The notes under the pieces are model-generated. The model saw only the letters and a program-made list of their open reading frames with translations, did no database searches and was not told the origin of the DNA. Shown in pieces: positions 34,225 through 45,320 of a stretch of DNA of 64,000 nt. This stretch comes from Helicostylum pulchrum. Taxonomy: Eukaryota; Mucoromycota; Mucoromycetes; Mucorales; Mucoraceae. Position numbers and translations under genes: made by a program. How positions within the stretch are numbered: the stretch's first letter is position 1; each line of letters opens with the position of its first letter. The DNA lies in contig JAIXMO010000040.1 of the NCBI GenBank assembly GCA_025677825.1, positions 239,505 to 303,504 on the forward strand, read 5' to 3'.

Positions 34225-37200
34225 TCAAAAGCGAGTCAAAGTCATTGGTTCTGCAAGTGTAGTGACGTGCATATGTTGTCCCTCGCCACTACGTTTTAAT
34301 CCCAAAGAAATGGAGGACGTATACCCTTTGTAAATTATGGAAATTATAAAAAATATATCACAACCTTGTTTAATATTGATTTCACCAGCAGGACCAGAAA
34401 TACTTTCTGATGCGTCCTTTACATAAACTGATTTGTTGAATTTTAGAATATCTGTCTTTTTAAGCCTAAAGTATACTAACGTAAAAAGTAATAAGTTAAA
34501 AGGTTATATTTCGTAGTACTACTTACTAATGTCAAAGTAATCGTCATTAATCGTATCTTTCGAATTCAAATAAAATACTCGGTTTTCTTGACAAGTGCTT
34601 ATTTTATCTCCCATTTTCAAAAATGGAAAAACTCTTTCTTCGTCCATTAAAGTGACTTTTGAGTCTGGTGCCTTGTTTTTAAACGTACAATTTATAGCAC
34701 TATTAGTTATCTGAATGCCAGCACCATAATCTTCACTATACACATGATATAAAGTACCCACTTGAAACGCTTTATAAAAATATTTTTCTTGTAACAGTTG
34801 ATTTGATAATTTCGGTATAGTATAGTGAAGTATGTCAATTCTTTTTTCATACAAAAAATAGTCGGTTTCATCGTTTAATATTTTCATAAGGATAGGTTGG
34901 AGCTGGGAATTATAGTTGAATCGTATCAGGTGAAATAGATATTGAATGTTTTTATATTTTCCAAATAGTTGTTCATTTATCAAGGAAGTAAATACGAGCG
35001 AGATAATGTCCTGTAGAACTGGTCGAAAAGAAATCTCTATGATATCGCCTACCGTTAAACAAATGCTGCAGTTACACAAAGTGCTTACATTTAAAGTGGT
35101 CGTGCCAGCTTTTTGAGCGTTTAAATTCTCGCAGAGGATCTATACCAAGTATAAATTAAAGTTTAGATAAACAGAATATTAACCGCTAACACTATTTTAG
35201 ATTACTTACGTTTTTAGAAATATAGTCCTTAAAATTATTCATAAATGTTGCTCTATTTTCTAATGTGAATATACCTAGTAAGTCGTTGTCGTTATATACT
35301 TTATGCGTATTGCATAATTGAATTAAGCTGCTATCTTCTGCAATTTTGTTCCACATATTAAAGCACAAAGATTTGTATATATTTACAGTTGGAATTATTT
35401 CTTCTTGGATAATAATTGCTTCCGGATCTTCTTCATTATCTAAACCAGACTCAGTTACTACTTGGTTTAATGTTAGTTGCACATAGCCTTCATATAATTG
35501 AGCTACGACAAAAAAAGACTTGATTGGAAATTGTAGTTTGAATGATTGTTGAATTACAGGGAAGAGCTCTTCTCCCCGTGTGGCAATTCTGAGTTTTTTT
35601 AGAATTATCGTCTTTTTGTACCAGGTTACTTGCATAAATTATGTCTCTTAAATCGTCTTCAGTACTAAATAACCTCTTCAGTAATATGCTGTCTATATTA
35701 ACTGCATACCCAATTTTTATATTGGAATTACTTGATGTAATCGTTGACAGCTTTCTTGATATAATTTCATTTATATAAATCCAGTAAATCAATACAAACT
35801 CTTTGATATATACCCGCTGTTGTACAGATGCCAATAAATCTTTATTCGGTTTCTCTACGTTCAATATATCTTCTATTTCATTCATCATATCCTTATGAAA
35901 TTCTTCGTATTCACTATTAAAAAAAAAGGGTGGATCATTCACGAAGTATTCGTCAACAAACGCAGTAAACCTACCAAAATGTTATTTTTTTATTAGCATC
36001 AAATATATTATATATATTAATACTTACCAATTTTTGACACTTAAAGTTGTTACTTCTGAAAGTTTAAAGAACGAGCCCAGAGGGCGCAAACTACCGTTTG
36101 TCTTAGTATTTATACCTATGGATTTTTTTTCACTCATATCTTACCGTAATAAATCAGGTAAAAAGTAGTCGTGATTCCAAGTTTTTTTCGCTAAACCATT
36201 TTCATCTAAAAGTGAAAACGATAACACTGTCGACTCAAGCAAAATAACTAATTATAAACATATTAGTACCGAAATCATAAAGCATATAGTTTTGGCGTAC
36301 CTATACTCATAATAGCATCAGGTTTTGACTTTAGGAATATCGAAGAAGAGACTAACGAAGGTTCTGTCAATAATATACGTGGTTTACAGTACATGTCAGA
36401 ATTGTGAATTGCGTCAAACAAGTATTTAGTAGCTCCAGACATTACAGGATCATGAGGAATATAGAGAGACAGAAGAAATTTAGGCACAATATACTCAGCG
36501 CCGAAAGAAATTAGATTATAATCAAATAGATATATTGCCCAATTAATTAGACTTTTGTCTGCTTTAGTTTTATAAGAGTGTTTATCAGTAAACTTCAAAA
36601 TTAAGTATTTCTTTGCAAGGTTGTTTGGGAGTAAATCTTTCCAAATAGTATACATTTTTTTACTGATTTCCATGCATATATCAAAAAGACGAATAGATTT
36701 TATAAGCGCCTCCTGGTGTTTATCAAATTCGTATATACTTGGGTCAGTAATAATAGGTTTCATTAAATAAGAAGCTTCGCCTTTATATGTCTATTAGAAT
36801 AAACGGTTAGTTGATATCAACTAACTAATTCCATGCTACATGACTAACTGTATAAATAAAAATATCATTGCACAATTTTTCCATTATATTTTGAATATTT
36901 TTTTCCTGAGCATCGAAAGAGAATTTAGTTTTTATAAAATCTCCTATACAATTTTTAACATCATTTGAAGTAAGAGACATTGAAACTGAAGCCATTGTTT
37001 TTGAAAACAGCAAAGAACCAGAAAAATCGAATAGAGGATTTTTAATCGAGACCAAATCCAACTTGATCAATACTCGGTTCTCATTCATCATAATAATTCT
37101 ACTAAAAATTGCATTACTTGCTATCTCAAGATAACTGCGTAAAGTAGAGTCAGTTAGATAGTAACAGATGGATTCTACATCCGAGCAAAACAAAAGCCTA

Positions 37201-37836
37201 TCTCGGTGATCATTCTTTGATATTAACTTGGCTTGCACAAAAATAGGTCGAATAAGTACTTCTCTTATTTCTTCTTCCCATTCCGACTGAACAACAAATA
37301 CGTAGTGAAGTGCACCACGATCTTTAATTACTCCTAGGTGGTTGGGATCGTCAATTATTTCCTCTACTGATATGCGAATAAAGTCTGACACCGCTGTAAA
37401 CAAGAATACATCGTCTTGATCCCATTTATCTTCATCCTTTTTGAAGAGTCCGTATAATGTCTCTTCAGACACATCGATCTTTATTGAATCTTCGTATATG
37501 TCAACACTTTCACTTCCCCAACTCAAAACATTCAATTTTTGCTCATCATAGGTGATACAGCTATCACGTCTACATTTTACAAGTGGTTATTTAAAATCAT
37601 TATACCTTTGAGTACTATGTACCTACTCGTTAAGCAAATAGTCGAGCCCCGTTTCTCTTGTTGAAGTAGTAGTACAGGTTATATCGATTGTAGTCTTTCT
37701 GAAATCTATATCACGGTAAAGTTTTTTTTTAAAAAAAAAAAATTATAAGTAATAATAAAACGAACCTATTCAATAAAAAAGACTACTTACTAAAAATTAT
37801 ACAATGCGTATGTTGATGAAGATCATATACTTCCAT
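34225..37836 (-). pseudogene. Hsp70-like (HSPA12-type) gene with in-frame stop and frameshift
   Basis: Eight exons can be traced: 37836-37791, 37705-37627, 37569-36840, 36790-36301, 36205-36028, 35970-35210, 35139-34527 and 34475-34225. All junctions keep frame except two lesions: a TAA at 36143-36141 in exon 5, and one surplus A in a 7-A run in exon 6 (near 35599), after which the frame shifts by one. Parts resemble divergent fungal Hsp70 relatives of the HSPA12 type: ALHYVFVVQSEWEEEIREVL then DRLLFCSDVESICYYL in the ATPase half; SFRPVLQDIISLVFTSLINE, YSEDYGAGI and ERVFPFLKMGDKI in the C-terminal half. The phosphate-1 loop expected as DFGTT reads NFRKT, so nucleotide binding was probably lost too. 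The damage is slight, suggesting recent decay or sequencing error. Confidence 0.6.
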
Positions 37837-39216
37837 ACTATTTTTTTAAAAAAAGGTGCGAAATGAAGAAAAAGGGGTAGATATATTCGTTTTATCAAAA
37901 TCTTATAAACCAATTTCGTGTGTGTTACGTTAAACATACGGGGCATGAAATGTAAAGTTTATTTGTTTAAAAAATGAACTCAAAGCTGCTTTAAAGAATA
38001 CAAACCAAAGAATACTTCAGGTGAAATATGCAGTTATAAATCCTACTCAAGACGATATATTCTCTTCTTTTCACATTTTTATTTTAATCAATGATAAATC
38101 AAACAACCTACACCGATAACATCGGTTATCGTAACAGCAGTGTAGCATATCGTTTAAAAAGGCAAGACAAAGTTTAAACGAAAGTGCCACTTGTTACATG
38201 TGATTAGTTCATCCATTTTTATTTGTTTATTTATTTTTGAAGTTACAAAAAAAAAAGAAGAAGATACGAATAGAACTCAACCTTAAGCATATCATACTTT
38301 ATTATTAACCATCTATACATGTCTTTAGTAAAGGCTAAATAACTATAATCAAAATATTTAAAATTCTGTGCTTCGCCAATATAAACAATCATATACAAAA
38401 GTAACACTTGTTCAATTATGTGTAATTACGTTTTTAATTGATTATTGTTAGACAACAACAAAACACGAAATTGGCAGAAATAAGTGATATAGTAATCGCT
38501 CATAAAAAAAACCTCAAATGAGAGATCACCAGTAGAAAAAGGTGATTTTAGCAATTATAATGAAACAAAAAAAGCTCTCTAGACTCAAGTTGTATGATAT
38601 GAAATAATCGTATGAGATAACTATACAAGAGCAAACAGTGCAATATAACCGGAATAGCCAGAGAAATTTGCACTATTATTTGGTTCGCCAGTTCAACAAT
38701 CTCTGGTCATGATCAACAGTAGAAGGTGGGAATTTACCATACAATTCATCTAACAACAGTAAAAAACAGAAATTTGCCATCGCCTAGAGACAATGATAAA
38801 AAGGGGATCTATTTAATCCTCATGGTATATTATGCTACAATTTGTTTTATGTTTCTGTACTTTTTGTTTCTTTCGATAAACGAGCGCATGAAAATAAAAA
38901 ATAAATGTCACATATTTTGTAGGCTTTGAACTAATTTTCAGTGGAACGTTCCTCCACTCTTCCGCCAATTTGTGTGTGCGAGAGAAAGAAGGGCAAAAGC
39001 AGAAAAGATCATATTTTTAATTAGCCACTTCCACTTTGCACGTAAATAAATAAATAAAAAGAGATTGTACGATGCATTAATATCAAATGAATTGGACAGT
39101 AAAGAGATTTTTTTTTAGAAAGGAGGATATGTTTTTTTTATTAATTCATTTCGAGGATTTGAAACAAAAAGAACGAATTTGATTCCCATTCATTTTTAAA
39201 TTTGTATTAAACAAAT
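37837..39216. other. Gene-free region between Hsp70-like pseudogene and RPL26
   Basis: 1.4 kb, AT-rich, with no motif-bearing open frame (the longest, 38726-38929, is hydrophobic and unremarkable). Contains the RPL26 3' end. Confidence 0.55.
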
Positions 39217-40072
39217 TTACTATAAAAAGAGGTAGTAGTTAGTATAAGAAAAAGACACTATGCAAAAAATTCGGTACTTACTTGCTTCATGGCATCCTTC
39301 TTACCGTTACCCTTACGTTCAAGGATAGCAACACGGCTCTTATCCAACTTGAGGTTGGTGATAACGACCTTGGAGGGAGAGATACCGATGGGGGCAGTAG
39401 CACCGTTAACCTTCTCGCGAGAGACACGGTCAATGTGGATAACCCACTTCTTACGGTAGACTTGGACGACCTTACCTTCACGACCCTTGTAGGTACCACG
39501 GACAACCATAACTTCGTCATCCTTGCGAACAGGGATAGAACGAACGCTGTGCTTCTCACGGAGTTCCTTGGATAAAGGAGCACTCATGATCTTACGGCGA
39601 ACATCGGAGGTGGCGGAGAAATGAGCCTTTCTGCTCTTACGGCGAGAAGAACTGACGTCTATTAAATAAAGGTAATTAATATAAAACTGAACACGCTCGC
39701 GTTAAGATTCGTAGATAGTTTTCCAATAGAAATGAATGAAATGTCTTTTGCTTTATTGTATTCTCCCTTCCTTCGCTTTTCTTTTTTCGAATGTTGTCTC
39801 TCTTTTTTTTTTTCAGTAATGTCAAGTTGTAGTGTCGTTATTGTTGTACATTGGATTAAAAAGAATACTTCCAAACAAAATAAATCGCTTTTTAACCAGT
39901 GTAAAAAGCTCAACGAAAAAAAGGATTTTTTTTTTCAAGTAATTTTTTTTTTTACACAAACACACATCCATATTTTTTCGGGTTCATCCATCAATCCATT
40001 TCATTCATTTCTCTCTTATGCTATCTACTGTCATCTAGAAGAATGGAGATATTTACCAGCAGAGAACTTCAT
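39217..40072 (-). CDS. RPL26: 60S ribosomal protein L26 (uL24)
   Basis: Binds 25S rRNA near the peptide exit tunnel. Exon 1 (40072-40057) encodes MKFSA; exon 2 (39658-39282) encodes [20 protein letters not shown], then [20 protein letters not shown], the KOW motif [20 protein letters not shown] and [13 protein letters not shown]. After CAA (Gln131) there is a perfect GTAAGT donor; a CTAAC branch point and TTTTTATAG acceptor follow, and the first codon after the acceptor is TAA (39219-39217). The preferred model thus has a last exon supplying only the stop: 131 residues. If that intron is retained, the frame reads seven more codons and stops at 39258 (138 residues). Intron 1 is 398 bp, the longest confident intron here. 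Divergent from BDP1. Confidence 0.93.
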
Positions 40073-40560
40073 CCTGTCTATATGATGAAAAAGAGGGAGT
40101 TTCTACATGTTGCCTACTTGATCATTTCTTTTGTTAGAATTTGGGCTCCACCGCCCTCACGTTTAAACATCCCCCATCACACCCTACTGAGTAAATAAAA
40201 ACTTTCTACTACTTTTTTGTCCGGTCCGAACACACTTGCAGAGATGTCTTCACCAATAAAGTACTTTGAATTCGTACGCTTTAAGACCTATTTTTTTTTT
40301 TACAAGCCATTTGGTTTTACTCACTGTAAAAAAAGAAAGAACTTACCAGTCTATTTACTTGGCGTAGTACCGTGTTTACGTTAAGAAGTGTTTGTTATAG
40401 TCCCTATATGTCAGGCACTCCATTTGAAAAGTGTTATGTATGCTTAGCGGGCAGTCACGACTTAAGAATTTCACTTTTTTTTTAATAAATAAGAAATTTT
40501 CCCTTCTCTTGTCTTTTTTTATTCTTTACCAATCGCAACCCTTTATAATATTTTATTTCC
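40073..40560. promoter_or_regulatory. Divergent promoter of RPL26 and BDP1
   Basis: 488-bp bidirectional intergenic region joining a ribosomal protein gene and a Pol III factor gene. It contains GTCCGGTCCG at 40219-40228, 147 bp upstream of the RPL26 start, the same 10-mer that lies upstream of RPL8 (57012-57021). Regulatory role is inferred from position and sharing. Confidence 0.5.
40219..40228. promoter_or_regulatory. GTCCGGTCCG element upstream of RPL26
   Basis: Exact 10-nt GC-rich word shared with 57012-57021 upstream of RPL8. It contains a CGGTCCG core near-palindrome. Binding factor unknown. Confidence 0.4.
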
Positions 40561-42596
40561 ATGTCATCGCTTACTTCTATTGGCATTAGTAAAGTATTTT
40601 CTAAAATCGCCAAACACAAAAACACAAAAAATAGAATAAAATAGCTTACTTTTTTTTTGTAGATAAAAACAAGAAAGGTTTCGCACCTAAAATAAACGCA
40701 AAACGTAACGTTCGTAAAGCACCTGCAGCATCGTCTAGTTCTACAACGAAAGAAAAAACGTCTCAACAAGTGAAACAAGAGCATACGGTTGACAGTCCTA
40801 CTATTCAACAAAAGATAGATGAACGTATAACTACTTTAAACCGTACAATTGACGAGTCACACAGCCGACCTTCAACTATGGTGGACGAAGAAGAAATGTA
40901 TATTGACAGTTCCGAGACAAACGAAGGCGGTTTAACTCAAGAAGAGATACAAATGAACGCTTTAGCTACACGAAAGAGACCCAGAATAGAGTCCTCTCCT
41001 TTACCCTTATCAGCACCTTCACCCAAGGCCCCTATTTTGGAACGACCTGATTGTGCGTTAGAGATAGATGGACGACCAATTTTAAAATTCGAACAGGTTA
41101 CACCAGGACCTCCTTCCATTGCACGTAAGAGTATGTCGAGAGCATTAAAAGAAGATGAAAGTGAGCGCATTGATGCCAAGGATATGCTTGCTGCTGCACC
41201 AGCTTCTTCTGTACCTGCTTCACCTATGGCATTTGACTCACCTATTCAACGAGATCATTCTTATTCTCCCAGTCCCAGTCCCAGTGAACCACCTGCTATT
41301 ATCCGACCCACAAAGAAACCCAAGCTTAAAAAACCCAAGCAAAAAGCAAAATCAGGTACAGAAATTGGTATCTCAACACCTTCATCATCTGCCGGCACCG
41401 CTACTACAACTGCAAAGCCAAAGAAAAAAGTAAATAAACCCAAATCAAGTGGAGGAACTTCTATTGGTATTGGTATTCCGGGAACATCTTCAGGAAGTAC
41501 AGCTATTACAGTCGGTGTACCAGGCCCATCAACAGCAAATAACGAAGAAGAAGAAGATGATGATGATGAGATGGGTACAGGAAGACCAGGATCCAAGAAA
41601 CGTAAAGGACCTAAAATCCATGATTTCCGTTTACCAGAAAATTTACGAACATTGGACGATATTAAAGAGGATCCCGTAGATGTCGAAGCGTTAGAAAAGC
41701 CCATGGCATTATTTACAAAGGATATAGACGGTATTGTTTCCAAGAACTTTAAGGAAATGGAAATTATCCGTTATGAATCGTTACGAAAATTGGAACGTGC
41801 TGCTAAAATGTCACCGGAAGAATTAGCTGCTATGAAGAAGAAGGAGTTGGAAGAAGCGGAGGAAGCTTCTAAAAAAAAGAAAATTGCGAAACAAAAAGAT
41901 GAAGAAAGACGTCGTAAAGAAGCAGATGGTCATGTCTTGGCTGAATCGTAAGTAGTAGTATTTTTATATGTATGATGGGAATTGATAATTCATTATCTAT
42001 TTTAAAATAGATCAAATGCGCTTCAAGTACGTCTTGTGGATGGTCAAATTGTACTTGATACAGATTCACTTACAATAGAAAGAACACAAACCGATATTGA
42101 TTATGGAGATGGAGATTTGGAGGTTGTTGAAGAAAATTCATTGACTAGAAAAGTCAACAGTAATACGTATGGTAAAAAGACACAATCTAGTCGTTGGAGT
42201 GCAGCAGAGACAGAAGAATTCTATGATGTAAAGTATATATATTTAGTTTATTTATCTTGTTTTTCTAATATAAGTTTTTTTTCTCGTAGGCTATTTCTCA
42301 GTTTGGTACAGATTTTGAAATGATTTCTATGATAATGCCTGGACGTACTAGGTCTCAAATTCGTTCAAAGTTTAGTCGTGAAGAAAAACTTGAACCTGCA
42401 AAGATTACAGATTATTTAATTCGAAAGAGGAAGCCATTGGGTAAATTATCTCTTCTTCTTCTTCTTCTTCTTCTTCTTCTTCTTGATATAGTTATTAACT
42501 GACATGTCTTTTTTAGATTTGTTAAAGTATGAAAAAATGGCTGGTATTGAGCTTGAGACTGTTCCTGATGACTTTGATTCAATGCAATTAGCTTAA
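40561..42596 (+). CDS. BDP1: TFIIIB subunit B'' (Bdp1)
   Basis: Part of TFIIIB, which recruits RNA polymerase III to tRNA and 5S genes. Exons 40561-40588, 40663-41947, 42011-42227, 42290-42440 and 42517-42596 give 586 residues. The start MSSLTSIGI joins NKNKKGFAPKINAKRNVRK, the conserved fungal Bdp1 N-terminus. A long disordered middle (Ser/Pro, Lys, Gly-Ile repeats, acidic run) precedes the extended SANT region: RWSAAETEEFYD, AISQFGTDFEMISMIMPGRT, RSQIRSKFSREEKLEPAKI, the Bdp1 signature. The ATG used here is upstream of the first long-frame ATG; frame continuity and conservation support it. Intron 4 contains a TCT triplet repeat. Confidence 0.95.
42450..42484. repeat. TCT/CTT triplet microsatellite in a BDP1 intron
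   Basis: About eleven tandem triplets inside intron 4 of BDP1. Confidence 0.9.
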
Positions 42597-42825
42597 AAGA
42601 GTTGTGGTTTAGCGAATACCCTATTACGAGAAAATAAAGTTTTTTTTTGTTTGTCTTTCATATTTGGTAACTAATTTTTACTGTGGTTACCAGTACTACT
42701 GCATAGATATGTACCTGTACATACCCAAGCGAAAAGCTCCCAAAAGAAGAAAATCACTGGGCCAACAAAGGCTGATATTGAAAACAATACGTGCATTAAT
42801 TAACCAAAGCGGTAACTTTGGCCGA

Positions 42826-43380
42826 TTAGTTTCTTTCAAAAACGGACGGGCGTTTACCAGTGTTTCTTAGACTGAATAGTATTTTACGAAAATTTAATAC
42901 TGCAGCCAAATCTCTGTTCCAGAGCCGCATTTTTTCGCTGTTGTCAGCTTCGAAGCATTGATTATTGTTACACCTATAGTGTTGCGTTAGTTACCAGTGA
43001 TTAATTTACTTTTTTCTTTCTCTTACCTTAACAATCCGTGACACGCCGATCCCATCAGTTCCCGACGTACCCTGAAGACGCAAAGATTTATCGGGCCCTT
43101 GCGGTTTAAAGGCTTTCTTATTTAAAGAAACAACTTGACTCCAGATGTGGCATTTATCTGTTAAAGGTTTTTTGCTCTTCAAAATATGGTGGTTCGCTAG
43201 CTTTGCGTCCAATTTCATATAGGAAGGGATAAAAGACGTACCGATAGGGAAACAGTTGAAACTTTTTAATTTCTGCGCCTCGCATAACTGTCGAAGCTTG
43301 AAAAAAGCCTTAAAATGATCTCTAGGGCGAGCTTTCACGTCGAGGCATTCCCGTATTATGTTTTATTATTTTATTTTCAA
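42826..43380 (-). mobile_element. Internally deleted Fanzor (eukaryotic TnpB) remnant
   Basis: Two blocks of a TnpB/Fanzor-type RNA-guided nuclease lie in order on the minus strand. Block A (about 43370-43006) reads RPRDHFKAFFKLRQLCEAQK, FNCFPIGTSFIPSYMKLD and LRLQGTSGTDGIGVS; the FP-x-RTSFIP-like and TDGxxVS strings are typical of fungal Fanzor proteins just before RuvC-I. Block B (42972-42826) reads KMRLWNRDLAAVLNFRKILF and ends in a stop; W-NRD-x-A-A-x-N is the C-terminal RuvC-III motif with its catalytic Asp. The roughly 200-residue centre with RuvC-I Asp, RuvC-II Glu and most of the zinc ribbon is missing; only about 30 bp of non-matching DNA separates the blocks. Block A lacks an ATG. 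It is dead. No terminal repeats found by eye. Confidence 0.65.
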
Positions 43381-43884
43381 TCTTTTTTTTTTTTTGATTT
43401 CTTGATTTGTTTCGGTTTATTTGTTTTTTTCATATCCCAGTCTCAATTTAGGCACTCTTATTACACGATTTTTCTATGTAAAAAAAAAATATTTTTCGTA
43501 AGGATATTTTTTATAGTTATCTCCTTGATTTATAAACATTACTGAAAGAGAGATAGAACCCGAAAAAACCCAATAAAAAAAACTTTTTTTAAATGACAAA
43601 ATATACATTATAAATTAAATACAACAGCTTTGTAACAGCTGTATAACAGCTAAATAAAACACTGTTAAGTTGATCATTATTTGATCCTGCAAAACAGGAG
43701 ACATGTATAAATATTTACAAATGTATATAAAAAGGCTTTGCTGTTGTACAAGTTTTCTATTTTTAGTCGTTGTTATTTTTTCGTCTCTTCTTGGCAAAGT
43801 TGAAGAATAAAAGGAATCCGATTTGTTCTTCTTTTTCCTTTTCTTTTTTTTTTTTCAGAGAAATTTTTTTATTTAACTGTAATT

Positions 43885-45138
43885 ATGGAAGAATCATTAT
43901 ATGAACCAGTACAATTGACACCAGTCAATATTGATAAAGCAGAATACGTTATATCATTAGCGTTAAAAAAGAATGGTGCTTTTAAATCAATGATACAAGT
44001 ATTACGAGAAATAGAAGAGCAAATCGAAACACGACAAAAGAAGAACAAGATATTTTACCAAGTCGTTCAAGTAGTTGAAGCAAGATACAAGAGAAGAATT
44101 CAGTCAAATAAACAAGAAATTGAAAATATAAGGTCAGATATCGATTTTACTGAACAAGACGGAAACCATTTAACTATTCAACGTACCGATTTAAAGCAGC
44201 AGTTGGATGCTTACGAAGGTGAATTAAATGATATTCGTGATTATGCTGAACAAAGACGAAACAAGAAATCAAAACGAGAGCGTCAATACCATCAATTATA
44301 TAATATACCCATTGTAGCTGCGCAGTACAAGAAAAAATATGTTCGTGCTCGTGACAAGAACTCGGACGCAGAAGAAAAGGTATCTGAAGTGAGAGCCATG
44401 GTAGATTCATGCCAAAGAGCCATTGGTGAACTATCAAAATCGATATCTGATTCACTTAAAAGGAGAGAAGACTTGGTAACTCAATTACAAGAACTCGGAA
44501 CACAAACCACTAAAATTGAAGACTTGTTACTTAATTTACATGAAGGGTGTAAATTTTGGTCTGGTGTTGATCAATATCAATCTGATACTGCAGTAAAGGC
44601 AACAACTACGTTTATCGAAACCATTCAAAGACATGCTAAAAACCATAATACCTTTCACAAGATTATGGATCCGAATAATGATTTTATAAAGATTTTCAAG
44701 ATGGCTTTATATGAATTTGGTCAAGCAGAACAGTACGCTGAAACAAGATGGGGTCAATTGCAAGTTGAATTTGATTGTGCTAAATGCAAGACGAGTTATC
44801 TTGGGTGGCCAACACCAGATAAAGTACGTATACATGATCTTTTATGTGAAGCTTGTTACAAGGAAGCTCGTACAGCAATGATTTGGGAAAAGAAGATGAA
44901 GATGGGTATGAATAGAAGTCATCAATTATTATCTCTTCCGGGTGGTTCTACGTTATCATTTTCTTCTTCTACAACTGCTACATCCACTGCGACGAATTCA
45001 TCACAAGGAAGTAATAACAAGCCTGGATTCAAGAAAATGTTACAAATGTTTAAAGGTAAACGAAGAAGTAGTAGTAATAACTCCTTTACTACTACTATGG
45101 ACTCTACCGACCGTAATAGTCAATTACTTCGAGCATAA
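43885..45138 (+). CDS. Coiled-coil protein with C-terminal zinc-ribbon-like motif
   Basis: Single exon, 417 residues. I do not recognise a named family. Residues about 35-235 are charged heptad-like helix (for example IQVLREIEEQIETRQKKNK and SISDSLKRREDLVTQLQELG), predicting a long coiled coil. Near residues 305-335 is CAKCKTSYLGWPTPDKVRIH followed by DLLCEAC, a C-x2-C...C-x2-C pair spaced like a zinc ribbon. The tail is Ser/Thr-rich with a basic patch (FKKMLQMFKGKRRSSSNN). No membrane segment. It may be an oligomeric scaffold or trafficking protein, but this is a guess. The downstream neighbour mL46 is convergent. Confidence 0.75.
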   Translation: MEESLYEPVQLTPVNIDKAEYVISLALKKNGAFKSMIQVLREIEEQIETRQKKNKIFYQVVQVVEARYKRRIQSNKQEIENIRSDIDFTEQDGNHLTIQRTDLKQQLDAYEGELNDIRDYAEQRRNKKSKRERQYHQLYNIPIVAAQYKKKYVRARDKNSDAEEKVSEVRAMVDSCQRAIGELSKSISDSLKRREDLVTQLQELGTQTTKIEDLLLNLHEGCKFWSGVDQYQSDTAVKATTTFIETIQRHAKNHNTFHKIMDPNNDFIKIFKMALYEFGQAEQYAETRWGQLQVEFDCAKCKTSYLGWPTPDKVRIHDLLCEACYKEARTAMIWEKKMKMGMNRSHQLLSLPGGSTLSFSSSTTATSTATNSSQGSNNKPGFKKMLQMFKGKRRSSSNNSFTTTMDSTDRNSQLLRA

Positions 45139-45320
45139 AAAAAAAAGATCCCCTCCTCCCTTTTTTTTTCTTACTTAATAACAACCACATCAAACAAACA
45201 AAAAAAACAGTAGTAATCTCTTTCAATTTTTTTTTGTATATTTATGTACATAATTCAAAATTCTATAAAAAAAAAAGAAAATAATAATCTTTTTTCCCAA
45301 CTTTTTTTTTTTCTTCTTCT

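Noticed and set aside
42664..42870. Plus-strand 68-codon frame with KRKAPKRRKS
   Set aside because: Opposite strand of the Fanzor remnant and its flank; the remnant's motifs explain the openness.
42597..43600. Fanzor guide (omega) RNA or terminal inverted repeats
   Set aside because: Looked for flanking repeats and a structured conserved 3' segment by eye; nothing convincing.
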